DNA of 64,000 nt, taken from Thalassomonas actiniarum. Its GTDB lineage: Bacteria; Pseudomonadota; Gammaproteobacteria; Enterobacterales; Alteromonadaceae. The stretch spans positions 3,286,001-3,350,000 of the forward strand of contig NZ_CP059735.1 of assembly GCF_000948975.2 (NCBI RefSeq), given 5' to 3'. Both the position numbers and the translations under genes were made by a program. Of the stretch, positions 8,731-16,740 are shown one piece after another. The notes under the pieces were generated by a model, which made no database searches, was not told the origin of the DNA, and worked only from the letters and a program-made list of their open reading frames with translations. Within the stretch, counting starts at the first letter, position 1. Each line of letters begins with the position of its first letter.

Positions 8731-10683
8731 CTAAGGCAATTCCGCCACCAAGCGGATGGAGGTGGTTAATTCTTCCAGCTGGAAATGCGGCCTGAGGAAG
8801 ACCACTGCCCGGTAACTGCCCGGTTTTCCCGGCACGTCGGTAACATCGATGCGTGAGTCCCGAAGCGGATAACTGGCTTTCATTTCCTGGGGCGCGGAGT
8901 CGTCCACCAGCACATAATTGCCTATCCAGTTATTGAGATAGTCGGAGGCGTTTTCCTTGGTCTGGAAGCTGCCGATCTTATCGCGCATGATCACCTTGAT
9001 ATAATGGGCAAAACGCGAGGCGTTGAGCACATAAGGCAACATGGTAGAGATCCTGGCGTTGGCATTGGCGGCATCGGTATTGTATTTTTGCGGCAAACCT
9101 GTGGTCTGGCCGCCGAAAAACGCCGCCTTGTCGCTGCCCTTACAGTGAAGAATCGCCATAAAACCTAAGTCATTCAGCTCTTTTTCCCGCCGGTCGGTGA
9201 TGGACACCTGGGTCGGACAAGTGAGCTTGATATCCCCTGCTGTGGTTTTAAAAGTATGGGTGGGTAAACCTTCCACCAAACCGCCGCCTTCTACGCCGCG
9301 GATCGCTGCCAGCCAGCCGTGCAGGGAAAAGGCATTGGTGATGCGCTGCCCGAGAATATAAGCAGGATTGCCCCACAGATATTTTTTCGCATCTGTGCCG
9401 TCAACATCTTCAACATAGTCAAAACCTTCCGCTGCCACGGTTTCCGGACCATAAGGCAGACGCAGCAGCACTTTCGGCAAGGTTAAGGTGACATAACGGG
9501 AGTCTTCGCTTTCACGGAAACTGCGCCATTTGATCAATTCGGCACTGTCGAAAATCTTGGTCAGATCCCTTGGCTGGGCCAGGCTGAAGAAGTCTTCCAT
9601 ATCAAACAGTTTTGAATAGGCGGAGGAAATAAAGGGTGCATGCGCCGAGGCGGCGACACCGGAGATTTTCTCCAATAACTCCACGTCAGCCGGGTGACGG
9701 CCAAACTCATAATCTCCCACCAAAAAGCTGAAGGGATCGCCGCCGTAGGTGCCAAACTCTTCTTCATAGACTTTCTTGAACAGGGAGCTTTGATCGAACT
9801 CCACCGCCTTTTGCAGATCTTTTAATAAGTCTTCTTTGGAGACATTAAACAACCTGAGTTTCAAATGGCTGCCGGTTTCGGTATTCATCACCAAAAAGTG
9901 CAAGCCGCGCCAGGTTGCTTCCAGGCGCTGGAAAGCGCCGTCATGCATCACCAGGTTAATTTGCTGGGTCAACTGGTTGTCGATCAGTGAGATGCGGTCG
10001 CTCATGCGATCTGAGGCGACAGGCGCAGCATTTTCCCCGGCATCTTTTAATATCGACAAGGCAAATTCACCGATGAGCTCCAGGGCATAGGGTTTCTGGC
10101 TATCATCAAGCGCCATACGACCTTCGGTAAGCATACGGGTGATAAGCTCATTCGGCTCCACCGCAGACATATCTTCTGCGCCTTCATAAACGCCGATAAG
10201 CTCGGTTTGTTTGGCTTCATCGCCGAGGATCTCGTCGAGTATGCCGTCTAAGGGGTCATTACCGTCGAGTTTCGCCATAAAATCCCGGATACGGCAGCGT
10301 GAGGCGTAAACGGTACTGGTGATGGGGATTTGCTTCACCAGGCTCAGCGGGCTGAAATCTTCGATACTGTGAAACAGTAATTCCAGATTGGTGGTTGCGC
10401 CCTCTTCTCCTGAAATGACATTGGCGACGGAATAGGCTAAACGGACTTGTGAGCCGGCCATCACATCGTCAAAGTTGTCACGGTCGATAAACACAAAAGC
10501 CCGCTCTTTGATCGGGGGTAACGCCTCTTGAGGCTTACCTGACAGATCTGCAAGAATACCGACGATCAAAGGCAACTCACGTTGCACTATGGCATCACCG
10601 ATTTCAACATCATAGGTGATGTGTACCCTTGGCGATCTGACCCTGGATAATTTTTTCTGAATACTTTCCAAAATTAGCTCCAA
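8731..10683 (-). CDS. tssBC: TssB-TssC fusion, T6SS contractile sheath
   Basis: One uninterrupted 650-aa frame contains both sheath subunits. Residues 1 to about 160 match TssB/VipA (RVHITYDVEIGDA, LPLIVGILADLSG, FIDRDNFDDVM, IEDFSP). Residues about 175-650 match TssC/VipB (DNQLTQQINLVMHDGAFQRLEATWRG, the YGGDPFSFLVGDYEF block, and a C-terminal end typical of TssC). The total is close to the sum of the two separate proteins, so nothing large is lost. In most T6SS loci tssB and tssC are separate adjacent genes. No stop, start or frameshift signal was seen at the junction (about residues 150-185). A fused sheath protomer should have fixed 1:1 stoichiometry. Confidence 0.93.
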   Translation of the reverse strand: MELILESIQKKLSRVRSPRVHITYDVEIGDAIVQRELPLIVGILADLSGKPQEALPPIKERAFVFIDRDNFDDVMAGSQVRLAYSVANVISGEEGATTNLELLFHSIEDFSPLSLVKQIPITSTVYASRCRIRDFMAKLDGNDPLDGILDEILGDEAKQTELIGVYEGAEDMSAVEPNELITRMLTEGRMALDDSQKPYALELIGEFALSILKDAGENAAPVASDRMSDRISLIDNQLTQQINLVMHDGAFQRLEATWRGLHFLVMNTETGSHLKLRLFNVSKEDLLKDLQKAVEFDQSSLFKKVYEEEFGTYGGDPFSFLVGDYEFGRHPADVELLEKISGVAASAHAPFISSAYSKLFDMEDFFSLAQPRDLTKIFDSAELIKWRSFRESEDSRYVTLTLPKVLLRLPYGPETVAAEGFDYVEDVDGTDAKKYLWGNPAYILGQRITNAFSLHGWLAAIRGVEGGGLVEGLPTHTFKTTAGDIKLTCPTQVSITDRREKELNDLGFMAILHCKGSDKAAFFGGQTTGLPQKYNTDAANANARISTMLPYVLNASRFAHYIKVIMRDKIGSFQTKENASDYLNNWIGNYVLVDDSAPQEMKASYPLRDSRIDVTDVPGKPGSYRAVVFLRPHFQLEELTTSIRLVAELP

Positions 10684-10716
10684 ATCACAATTTATTTATT
10701 GCCAATAACAAAAACC

Positions 10717-10956
10717 TTACTTGCTTTTTGTTAACCTGTAATACGTTTTGTTGTTGCGTTCTACTGAGCAGACATCACCCTGCATTGCTAAAATTTTCAG
10801 CGCGTTATCAACAGCGATCAGTGAATCTGCAAACTTCTGCTGTTTGACCCACCATTGCGTAATACCTTTGATGGTATCCTCACTTTGAGGATGCTCCTCC
10901 AGGTAATGCTTGATGAGCACAACAACATCTGTTTGATAGTGGTAATTAATACTCAT
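10717..10956 (-). CDS. Small protein heading the T6SS operon, possible winged-helix fold
   Basis: I do not recognise this 79-aa protein. It is the first gene after the sigma54 promoter at 10993-11008, with an AAGAGAG ribosome site upstream, and lies 33 bp before the sheath gene, so it is co-transcribed with the T6SS. The helix-rich sequence with a central WWVKQQKFADSLIAVDNALKIL segment and a final NNKTYYRL strand resembles a small winged-helix domain, but this is only a pattern judgement. It could be an operon regulator or a T6SS accessory protein. No signal peptide or membrane segment is visible. Confidence 0.7.
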   Translation of the reverse strand: MSINYHYQTDVVVLIKHYLEEHPQSEDTIKGITQWWVKQQKFADSLIAVDNALKILAMQGDVCSVERNNKTYYRLTKSK

Positions 10957-10992
10957 GTAGCTCTCTTAATAACTTCTCTGAGGCCCTAGTAG

Positions 10993-11008
10993 TGCATAAG
11001 GGGTGCCA
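10993..11008 (-). promoter_or_regulatory. Sigma54 (-24/-12) promoter of the T6SS operon
   Basis: On the minus strand the 16-mer TGGCACCCCTTATGCA matches the RpoN consensus TGGCACGNNNNTTGCW at 10 of 12 fixed positions, with GG and GC exactly 10 bases apart. Transcription would begin near 10982, about 26 bases before the ATG of the 79-aa gene. Confidence 0.8.
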
Positions 11009-11077
11009 GCAATCCCTTTTAAAATAAAATTGAATTATTTAATTGATATATAAGGTAAAAATTATTTTATTTTGCCT

Positions 11078-11168
11078 GGGTACATCCAGATAGAGCAGCT
11101 TTTATGGGGGAGAAACTACCCTCTTGGGTTGATTACTACCCTTTAAGCGGGTACCGCTGCTGACGGGT
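11078..11168 (-). promoter_or_regulatory. Candidate activator binding sites (ACCC/GGGT repeats) upstream of T6SS promoter
   Basis: Inverted half-sites TACCC...GGGTT (11117-11130) and TACCC...GGGTA (11137-11153) start exactly 20 bases apart; further GGGT half-sites are at 11078-11082 and 11165-11168. They lie about 70-185 bases upstream of the predicted start, the usual place for sigma54 activator sites. On the minus strand both main sites share the form ACCC-N(3-6)-AGGGTAGT. Confidence 0.5.
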
Positions 11169-11276
11169 GAAAACGAGAAAAGTGACGGCGAGCAAAAGCG
11201 CTGTCCATGAAATAATACCGGGAGCAAATTAAGAGCAAAAAAGTAAAGTAAAAACCTGGTGACTATTGATCAGCTG

Positions 11277-12344
11277 CTAATCCAGCTGCAGGCCCTGGCG
11301 GTTGATCTGATATTTTTTCACCAGTTTGCCAAAGGCCCGCCGCTCTTTACCGCACATATTGGCGGCTTTGGTGACATTACCTTTGGTTTGGTGCAGTAGT
11401 TTGGTTACGAAGCTGGCTTCAAAGTCTTCTATGGCTTTGCGTTTTGCTTCACAAAAATCCAGGCCGGTTTCTGGCTCTACTTCGGCTTTAACTTCGAGAT
11501 GACCGGACTCACTTTTACCGCTGTCAGCAAAGGGATACTGTTGAATTTGCTGCCCGCTGGCTGCAGGCGGTAAGCTGTTGTGGTCTAAGTCTATGGTTAC
11601 CGCTTCATCAATAACAGGTCCACCGGCCAGCAAGTAGTAGCGGTGAATGGTATTTTCCAGCTCACGGATATTGCCCGGCCAATGATATTGTTTAAGTTTG
11701 CTGAACAGGCGCTCGCAGATACCGCTGCGGCTCAGGCCGTATTCGTCATTAAACTTATTGATGAAATAGGCAATCAAGACCTCCAAATCGTCAAGGCGCT
11801 CCCTGAGCGGCGGCATGCGCACACTGAGGATAAACAACCTGAAATATAAATCCTGCCTGAATTCGCCGGAGGCGATCTTTTTACACAAATCGCAGTTGGC
11901 GGCGGCGATGATCCTGACATTGGCTTTAATCACCTGGCTTGAACCCACCGGACGAAACTCCGACTCCTGCAACAGCCTTAACAACGCGGTTTGTGATTTA
12001 AGCGATAAGCTGTCGATTTCATCGAAAAAAATAGAGCCGCCATTGGCCGCCACCAGCAAGCCTTCTTTATCGGTTTTGGCATCGGTAAAGGCGCCTTTTT
12101 TATAACCAAAGAGTTCACTGACAAAAAGTTCATCGGAAAAGGTCGAGCAATTGAGGGCGATAAAGGGTTTATCGGCAAAAATACCACTATAGTGCAGGCC
12201 CCTGGCAGCCAGCTCTTTCCCCGTACCTGTCTCCCCGGTGATCAACACCGGAGCGGAATATTGGGCATTGATCTTGATAAGACTTTTAACCTGAGTTATC
12301 GAGGCGGATTGTCCGATAATATTGTTATCTATGATGCTAAACAA
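11277..12344 (-). CDS. Sigma54-dependent transcriptional activator of the T6SS (VasH-like), no sensor domain
   Basis: The 355-aa protein starts directly with an AAA+ domain: Walker A GETGTGKE (about residues 37-44), Walker B region GSIFFDEID (about 106-114), the REL-type WPGNIRELENT block (about 222-232), and a C-terminal Fis-type helix-turn-helix (GNVTKAANMCGKERRAF). There is no GAF, PAS or receiver domain, so activity is probably set by expression level. The sigma54-contact loop reads GAFTDA rather than GAFTGA. Start is TTG at 12344 with GGGAGGAAAG upstream. Its position beside a sigma54 promoter for the T6SS operon makes it the probable activator, like VasH of Vibrio, although VasH carries an N-terminal domain this protein lacks. 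Confidence 0.88.
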   Translation of the reverse strand: MFSIIDNNIIGQSASITQVKSLIKINAQYSAPVLITGETGTGKELAARGLHYSGIFADKPFIALNCSTFSDELFVSELFGYKKGAFTDAKTDKEGLLVAANGGSIFFDEIDSLSLKSQTALLRLLQESEFRPVGSSQVIKANVRIIAAANCDLCKKIASGEFRQDLYFRLFILSVRMPPLRERLDDLEVLIAYFINKFNDEYGLSRSGICERLFSKLKQYHWPGNIRELENTIHRYYLLAGGPVIDEAVTIDLDHNSLPPAASGQQIQQYPFADSGKSESGHLEVKAEVEPETGLDFCEAKRKAIEDFEASFVTKLLHQTKGNVTKAANMCGKERRAFGKLVKKYQINRQGLQLD

Positions 12345-12456
12345 AGGCTTTCCTCCCTGCTGTTTAATTCATCCATGCGTGCAATGCCACTCTTTTGGTT
12401 AACCTGCTTATCAGGTTAATTTGTTCAGATAACACAAGATATTAGATAAAGGGTAA

Positions 12457-12472
12457 AGCAAAAATAGCGCCA
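12457..12472 (-). promoter_or_regulatory. Sigma54 (-24/-12) promoter of the activator gene
   Basis: On the minus strand TGGCGCTATTTTTGCT matches TGGCACGNNNNTTGCW at 10 of 12 fixed positions with exact GG/GC spacing. Transcription would start near 12446, giving a leader of about 100 bases to the TTG start at 12344. This suggests the activator gene is itself RpoN-dependent. Confidence 0.7.
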
Positions 12473-12687
12473 ATGGGCATTAATTTCTGGCCACTAACCA
12501 TTATAAATATAACAAAAAATAAATTTTCCGCCTGTTTGTTGTAGATTATTTAAACATTTCATGTTAGGGCTTCCCATGCCAAGATTGGCACAAACTGATT
12601 CCTTGTTGGCAGGACAGCAGATCGACATTAACTGTTGCCGCAGGCAAAGATTGTAAAAAGCAACCAAAACGAAACGGCAAAACATGA

Positions 12688-12793
12688 CCCGGGTTAAATA
12701 TCTCCCCGGAAAAATAACGGGTAAGCTGATCACCTTTATGGCTTTTTCCGGGTAAAAAAACACCCTCAACGGGTAATAAACTACCCCGGGTTA
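12688..12793 (-). promoter_or_regulatory. Second cluster of ACCC/GGGT half-sites, upstream of the activator gene
   Basis: Sites ACCCGGGT (12688-12695), ACCC-N5-GGGT (12762-12774) and ACCCCGGGT (12783-12791) repeat the motif found upstream of the T6SS promoter, plus isolated GGGTAA half-sites between. They lie about 215-345 bases upstream of the second sigma54 promoter. Some overlap the ldhA stop. The rest of the 12345-12790 gap shows no convincing gene. Confidence 0.4.
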
Positions 12794-13783
12794 TTTCCCC
12801 ACTAATTGCATCGCGGCAAAATCACCGGCAGCAAAAGCGCGGATATTGGCCATAGTGGTTTGGGCGATAGCGGTTAACGCTTCTTTGGTAAAAAATCCCT
12901 GATGTCCGGTGATCAGCACATTGGGAAAAGTGAGTAAGCGGGCAAAAACATCATCCTGCAATAAGGTGTTGGATTTGTCCTCAAAAAATAAATCCGCTTC
13001 TTCTTCATAGACATCCAGACCGAGATAACCGATATGGCCGGACTTTAATCCTGAGATCACCGCTTTAGTGTCAATCAGTGCGCCCCGGCCGGTATTGATC
13101 AGGGCAACGCCGGGTTTCATTTGGCTGATCGCCTGCTCGTTCACCAGGTGAAAGGTATCCTGTTGCAGGGGGCAATGCAGGGAAATAATATCCGCCTGGT
13201 GCCAGAGGTGCTCCAGGGTGACATAAGAGACCCCCAGCTTTATCAGTTCGCTATCTTGCACGGGATCACAGGCAATCACTTCACAGCCCAATCCTGTCAT
13301 GATGCGGGCAAAAGTACTGCCAATTTTTCCTGTGCCTATCACCGCAACTTTCTTTTTGTATAAGTCAAAACCTAACAGACCGTTTAAGCTATAGTCGTTT
13401 TCCCGCACCCGGTTAAAAGCACGGTGAATATTTCGGTTCAGGGATAACAACAGCGCCAGCGCATGCTCGGCCACGCTGTGGGGAGAATAGGCAGGTACCC
13501 GGCACACGGTAATACCTGCCTGTTGTGCGGCCTGTAGATCCAGGTTATTAAAGCCGGCACAGCGCAGGGCGATGAGCTTGACGCCGACCTCTTTTAAGAC
13601 CTTGATGGTGGCCTCACTGAGATCATCATTAACAAAACAGCACACCACTTCAAACCCTTGTGCCGTCACGGCAGTATGTGCATTCAACCGGGTTTCAAAA
13701 AAAGTCATGGTAAAACCGCTATCACAGTCGTTCCCAAAATATTGCTGATCATAAGCTTTGCTGGAAAAAACGGCTATTTTCAT
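12791..13783 (-). CDS. ldhA: D-lactate dehydrogenase (NAD-dependent, LdhA-type)
   Basis: The 330-aa protein belongs to the D-2-hydroxyacid dehydrogenases. The NAD-binding Rossmann motif is GTGKIGSTFA (about residues 150-159). The catalytic set is visible as Arg in NTGRGALID, Glu in the VYEEE segment and His in ITGHQGFFT. The N-terminal IALRCAGFNN is typical of D-lactate dehydrogenases, which reduce pyruvate to D-lactate in fermentation. An AAGGAG lies just upstream of the ATG. It sits upstream of the T6SS regulator but appears functionally unrelated. Confidence 0.92.
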   Translation of the reverse strand: MKIAVFSSKAYDQQYFGNDCDSGFTMTFFETRLNAHTAVTAQGFEVVCCFVNDDLSEATIKVLKEVGVKLIALRCAGFNNLDLQAAQQAGITVCRVPAYSPHSVAEHALALLLSLNRNIHRAFNRVRENDYSLNGLLGFDLYKKKVAVIGTGKIGSTFARIMTGLGCEVIACDPVQDSELIKLGVSYVTLEHLWHQADIISLHCPLQQDTFHLVNEQAISQMKPGVALINTGRGALIDTKAVISGLKSGHIGYLGLDVYEEEADLFFEDKSNTLLQDDVFARLLTFPNVLITGHQGFFTKEALTAIAQTTMANIRAFAAGDFAAMQLVGK

Positions 13784-14007
13784 ATGTTCTCCTTGACTAG
13801 CGATCGTTAAACGGCTCTCCTGTATTATTAATTTAACATAAAACCCTTGCTCCGACAGCGAGCAAATCAGTTATTTCATTGCCAAAGTGTTTACCGGCTT
13901 TAATGCTGACGTAAACAGGCATTGGCCTCAGGCCTAAAACCTGCCGGGGCATCATAGAGCAAAGTTCTTGCCCGGTTTGTCGTAATGAAAGCGAATGCTC
14001 AAAGCGG

Positions 14008-14568
14008 TTAAGATGCCAGGTTAATGCTCAGCATTGCCGACTGCTGCGGTAAATAAACAGCTGCAGTTAAGCGCTTGCCGTTATTGTTACCAGAAAATGC
14101 TTGCTTATTGTTAAGTTCATTCTCCAGCTGATTAAACAGTTTATTCAGTTTTTGATTACCGTGGTTATGGTGTACGGCATCCAGGATAAACCGTAATTGT
14201 CTGTTAAAGATTTTTAACCGCTGCTTTTGCCCGTCTGTCATCACAGCTTGCAGCAAAAACTGCCTTTGTTCATACCAGCATTTAAGCTGTTGCTTTATGC
14301 AAGTGGCATTTTCTGTCTGCTCTTGCCTGTATAATCCCTTGATATAATAATTAATTTCTATCAGTTTCTCTTTGTCGGCGGCGCTGAGGTTTAAGCTTGT
14401 CCGGGCAAAAAGCGCATCAGCCTGATCCAAAATAGCATTTACCAAAGCCAGGGCTTCATCTGTAATACCTGCAAGTGTCAGATAGTTTTTACGCTTTAAA
14501 TCGCTCTGCTGGACAATTCGCTGACCTGGTGTGGGTATTGGTGTTATTTTTCTCAATGTCTTAATCAT
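14008..14568 (-). CDS. Unknown helical protein
   Basis: I do not recognise this 186-aa protein. It is mostly predicted helix, rich in Gln, Asn and Leu, with no signal peptide or membrane segment. The central part contains a coiled-coil-like run (about residues 45-150). The N-terminus has IPTPGQR and the C-terminus is polar with SINLAS. The ribosome site (GTGAAG) is modest. It stands alone between ldhA and the DUF1800 gene, transcribed away from the latter. Confidence 0.6.
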   Translation of the reverse strand: MIKTLRKITPIPTPGQRIVQQSDLKRKNYLTLAGITDEALALVNAILDQADALFARTSLNLSAADKEKLIEINYYIKGLYRQEQTENATCIKQQLKCWYEQRQFLLQAVMTDGQKQRLKIFNRQLRFILDAVHHNHGNQKLNKLFNQLENELNNKQAFSGNNNGKRLTAAVYLPQQSAMLSINLAS

Positions 14569-14884
14569 ATGGCTTCACCCGGGGACATCCCCTACTTCAT
14601 GGCTTGTGGGAGAAAATTTAACAAAAGCAAAAAGCGGTAAACAGTTGAGAAATGCATCGCTTTGTATCCGAATGTAGCACAGGCGATTTAAGGAAAAGTC
14701 GGGTTTTTAACGGCTCCCAAGCTGATTATTGAGCGGCACCGGTAAAATTCACGGTTTGCACATAGACAGGCGGAAAATTCCTTTTTTCTTAGCGCTCTAC
14801 AAAAGCATAACATTACTCAAACAAAACTTGGCCTGTACTCTTATAAAATCAACACAGGTTTATGTATTTTGGGAGCAGATTCAA
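14569..14884. other. Divergent intergenic region
   Basis: This stretch separates the minus-strand 186-aa gene from the plus-strand DUF1800 lipoprotein gene. It contains a small GGGGACATCCCC palindrome near 14580. An in-frame GTG-type extension of the DUF1800 frame to 14729 reads through it but lacks a signal peptide and a ribosome site, so I treat it as noncoding promoter sequence. No clear promoter motif was identified. Confidence 0.5.
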
Positions 14885-16711
14885 ATGAAACGGCATTTTA
14901 GCCTAGCCCTCGCACTTGCCCTTATCGTGCAACTTAGCGCCTGTGGCGGTGGTGGCGATAGCACGGACACGAATACCGCAAACAATACCCCGGTGGTAAA
15001 TCCGGATACGGGTAACTCAGGTAGTGGTGGCTCGAATTCAGGCGGCGAAACGGGCAATGAAGGAACAACGGGCACAGATCCGGTACTGACCGACTCCGGC
15101 CAGATAAGCCGCTTCCTGACCCAGGCCAGCTTCGGAGCAACAGACGAGAGCATTTCAGCCATGCAGGGGATCAGTGTCTCAAACTGGCTAAAAAATGAAT
15201 TTGAAAAGCCGCCAAGCCTGCACTCCCCTTTGATTGCACAATACCGTGCAGTCGGCCTGCTCGAGCATGTTGCCGGTATGGCATTTTGGAAAAATGCCCT
15301 GGAAGCGGACGATCAGCTGCGCCAACGCATGGCCTTTGCCCTGTCACAAATTCTGGTGGTGTCAGATTTTGGTGAAAACCTGCTGTTTGATGTCCCCCAG
15401 TCTATAGGGTATTACCAGGATTTGCTGACCCGCCATGCCTTCGGTAATTACCGGGAGTTACTCGAAGCGGTCACCTATTCCCCCGCCATGGGGTTTTATC
15501 TGACCTATATGGGCAGTGAAAAAGGCGATCCCGACACCGGACGAATGCCAGATGAAAACTATGCCCGGGAGATACTCCAGTTATTTACCATAGGCCTGGT
15601 TGAATTAAATATGGACGGCACTGTTAAAGTGGACGACCAGGGCCAGGCGATCGAAACCTATAACAATGCCGATATTACCGGGCTGGCAAGAGTTTTTACC
15701 GGCTTAAATTTATATGAAGGCCTCGATGATAACGGCGAAGAATTAACGGAGCAGCTAAGGGTTGCCATGCCGATGCAAACCTTTGAAGACTCCCATTCGG
15801 GTTTAGAAAAAACCTTCCTCGGCCAAACCATTGCCGCCAATACCCCGGCAGAGGAAAGCATCAGCCAGGCATTGGATATTATTTTTGCCCACCCTAACCT
15901 TGCGCCTTTTATCAGCCGTCAGCTGATCCAGCGTTTCGTCACCAGCAACCCCGGCCCGGCGTATATTGAACGGGTGGCCAATGCTTTTGAAAATGGCGTA
16001 TACCGCTTTAAAGACGGCACCAGTGTCGGTACAGAAATCAGGGGAGATTTAAAAGCAACCCTGGCGGCGGTACTGGCCGATAATGCCGCCAGACAAACCG
16101 CCGCCGAACAGGGCTTTGGCAAGGTCAAAGAGCCGGTGTTAAGGTTTAGCCAATGGGCACGGGCCTTTGCCAAAGATAACATCAGCCCGGAATATATGTT
16201 CGAGTTATGGGATACCAGCTCAGCCAGCAGTTTAGGCCAGCATGCCTACCGCTCTCCTTCGGTGTTTAACTTTTATCGCCCGGGTTATATAAAACCGGCA
16301 AGCTTAACCGGCGCCGCGGGTATGACCATGCCCGAACTGCAAATTATCAACGCCACGACTTTACCCGGTTATATCAATTTTATCAGCTTCTTCATTCAGG
16401 GCGATATGGACAGTGAAGAATACAGCCGGGAATATGCGGAATTTGTCGAAGTCGATAATATCAATTTAGATCCCGGACCAGCTACCAGCAGTTTTGCTGC
16501 CGACTATAGCGATGAAATCGCTTTGGCTGATGATGCTTCGGCCTTAGTGGCCCATCTTAATACTTTGCTGGCGGCAGGCAGCTTATCAACAAGCTCAAGC
16601 GAGCGCATTATCACAGCCATTAACGCCATCGACACCGAAGATAAAGCCCAGCGGGTAGAAACCGCCATATTGATGATCATGACCAGCCCTGAGTTTCTGG
16701 TACAAGGCTAA
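14885..16711 (+). CDS. DUF1800 family lipoprotein
   Basis: The 608-aa protein begins with a lipoprotein signal peptide (lipobox LSAC, Cys about residue 21) after a GGGAGC ribosome site, so I place the start here rather than at the in-frame upstream codons. A Gly/Ser/Thr-rich linker follows, then a DUF1800 domain (RFLTQASFGATDESI near the start, RMAFALSQILVVS, ENYAREILQLFTIGL). The role of DUF1800 proteins is not established; they are secreted and commonly encoded directly before a DUF1501 protein, as here (30-bp gap), so the two presumably act together outside the cytoplasm. Confidence 0.88.
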   Translation: MKRHFSLALALALIVQLSACGGGGDSTDTNTANNTPVVNPDTGNSGSGGSNSGGETGNEGTTGTDPVLTDSGQISRFLTQASFGATDESISAMQGISVSNWLKNEFEKPPSLHSPLIAQYRAVGLLEHVAGMAFWKNALEADDQLRQRMAFALSQILVVSDFGENLLFDVPQSIGYYQDLLTRHAFGNYRELLEAVTYSPAMGFYLTYMGSEKGDPDTGRMPDENYAREILQLFTIGLVELNMDGTVKVDDQGQAIETYNNADITGLARVFTGLNLYEGLDDNGEELTEQLRVAMPMQTFEDSHSGLEKTFLGQTIAANTPAEESISQALDIIFAHPNLAPFISRQLIQRFVTSNPGPAYIERVANAFENGVYRFKDGTSVGTEIRGDLKATLAAVLADNAARQTAAEQGFGKVKEPVLRFSQWARAFAKDNISPEYMFELWDTSSASSLGQHAYRSPSVFNFYRPGYIKPASLTGAAGMTMPELQIINATTLPGYINFISFFIQGDMDSEEYSREYAEFVEVDNINLDPGPATSSFAADYSDEIALADDASALVAHLNTLLAAGSLSTSSSERIITAINAIDTEDKAQRVETAILMIMTSPEFLVQG

Positions 16712-16740
16712 CGGGCGTATGCCGTAAAGGAACAATCACC

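Noticed and set aside
12560-12600. Possible third sigma54 promoter (TGGCATGGGAAGCC on the minus strand)
   Set aside because: The GG and GC elements are two bases too close, which RpoN does not tolerate.
12494-12769. 91-codon minus-strand frame upstream of the activator gene
   Set aside because: Composition is untypical, there is no ribosome site, and it overlaps the ACCC/GGGT repeat cluster and the promoter region.
14729-14884. Upstream extension of the DUF1800 frame
   Set aside because: It would bury a clear lipoprotein signal peptide and has no ribosome site; ATG 14885 has one.
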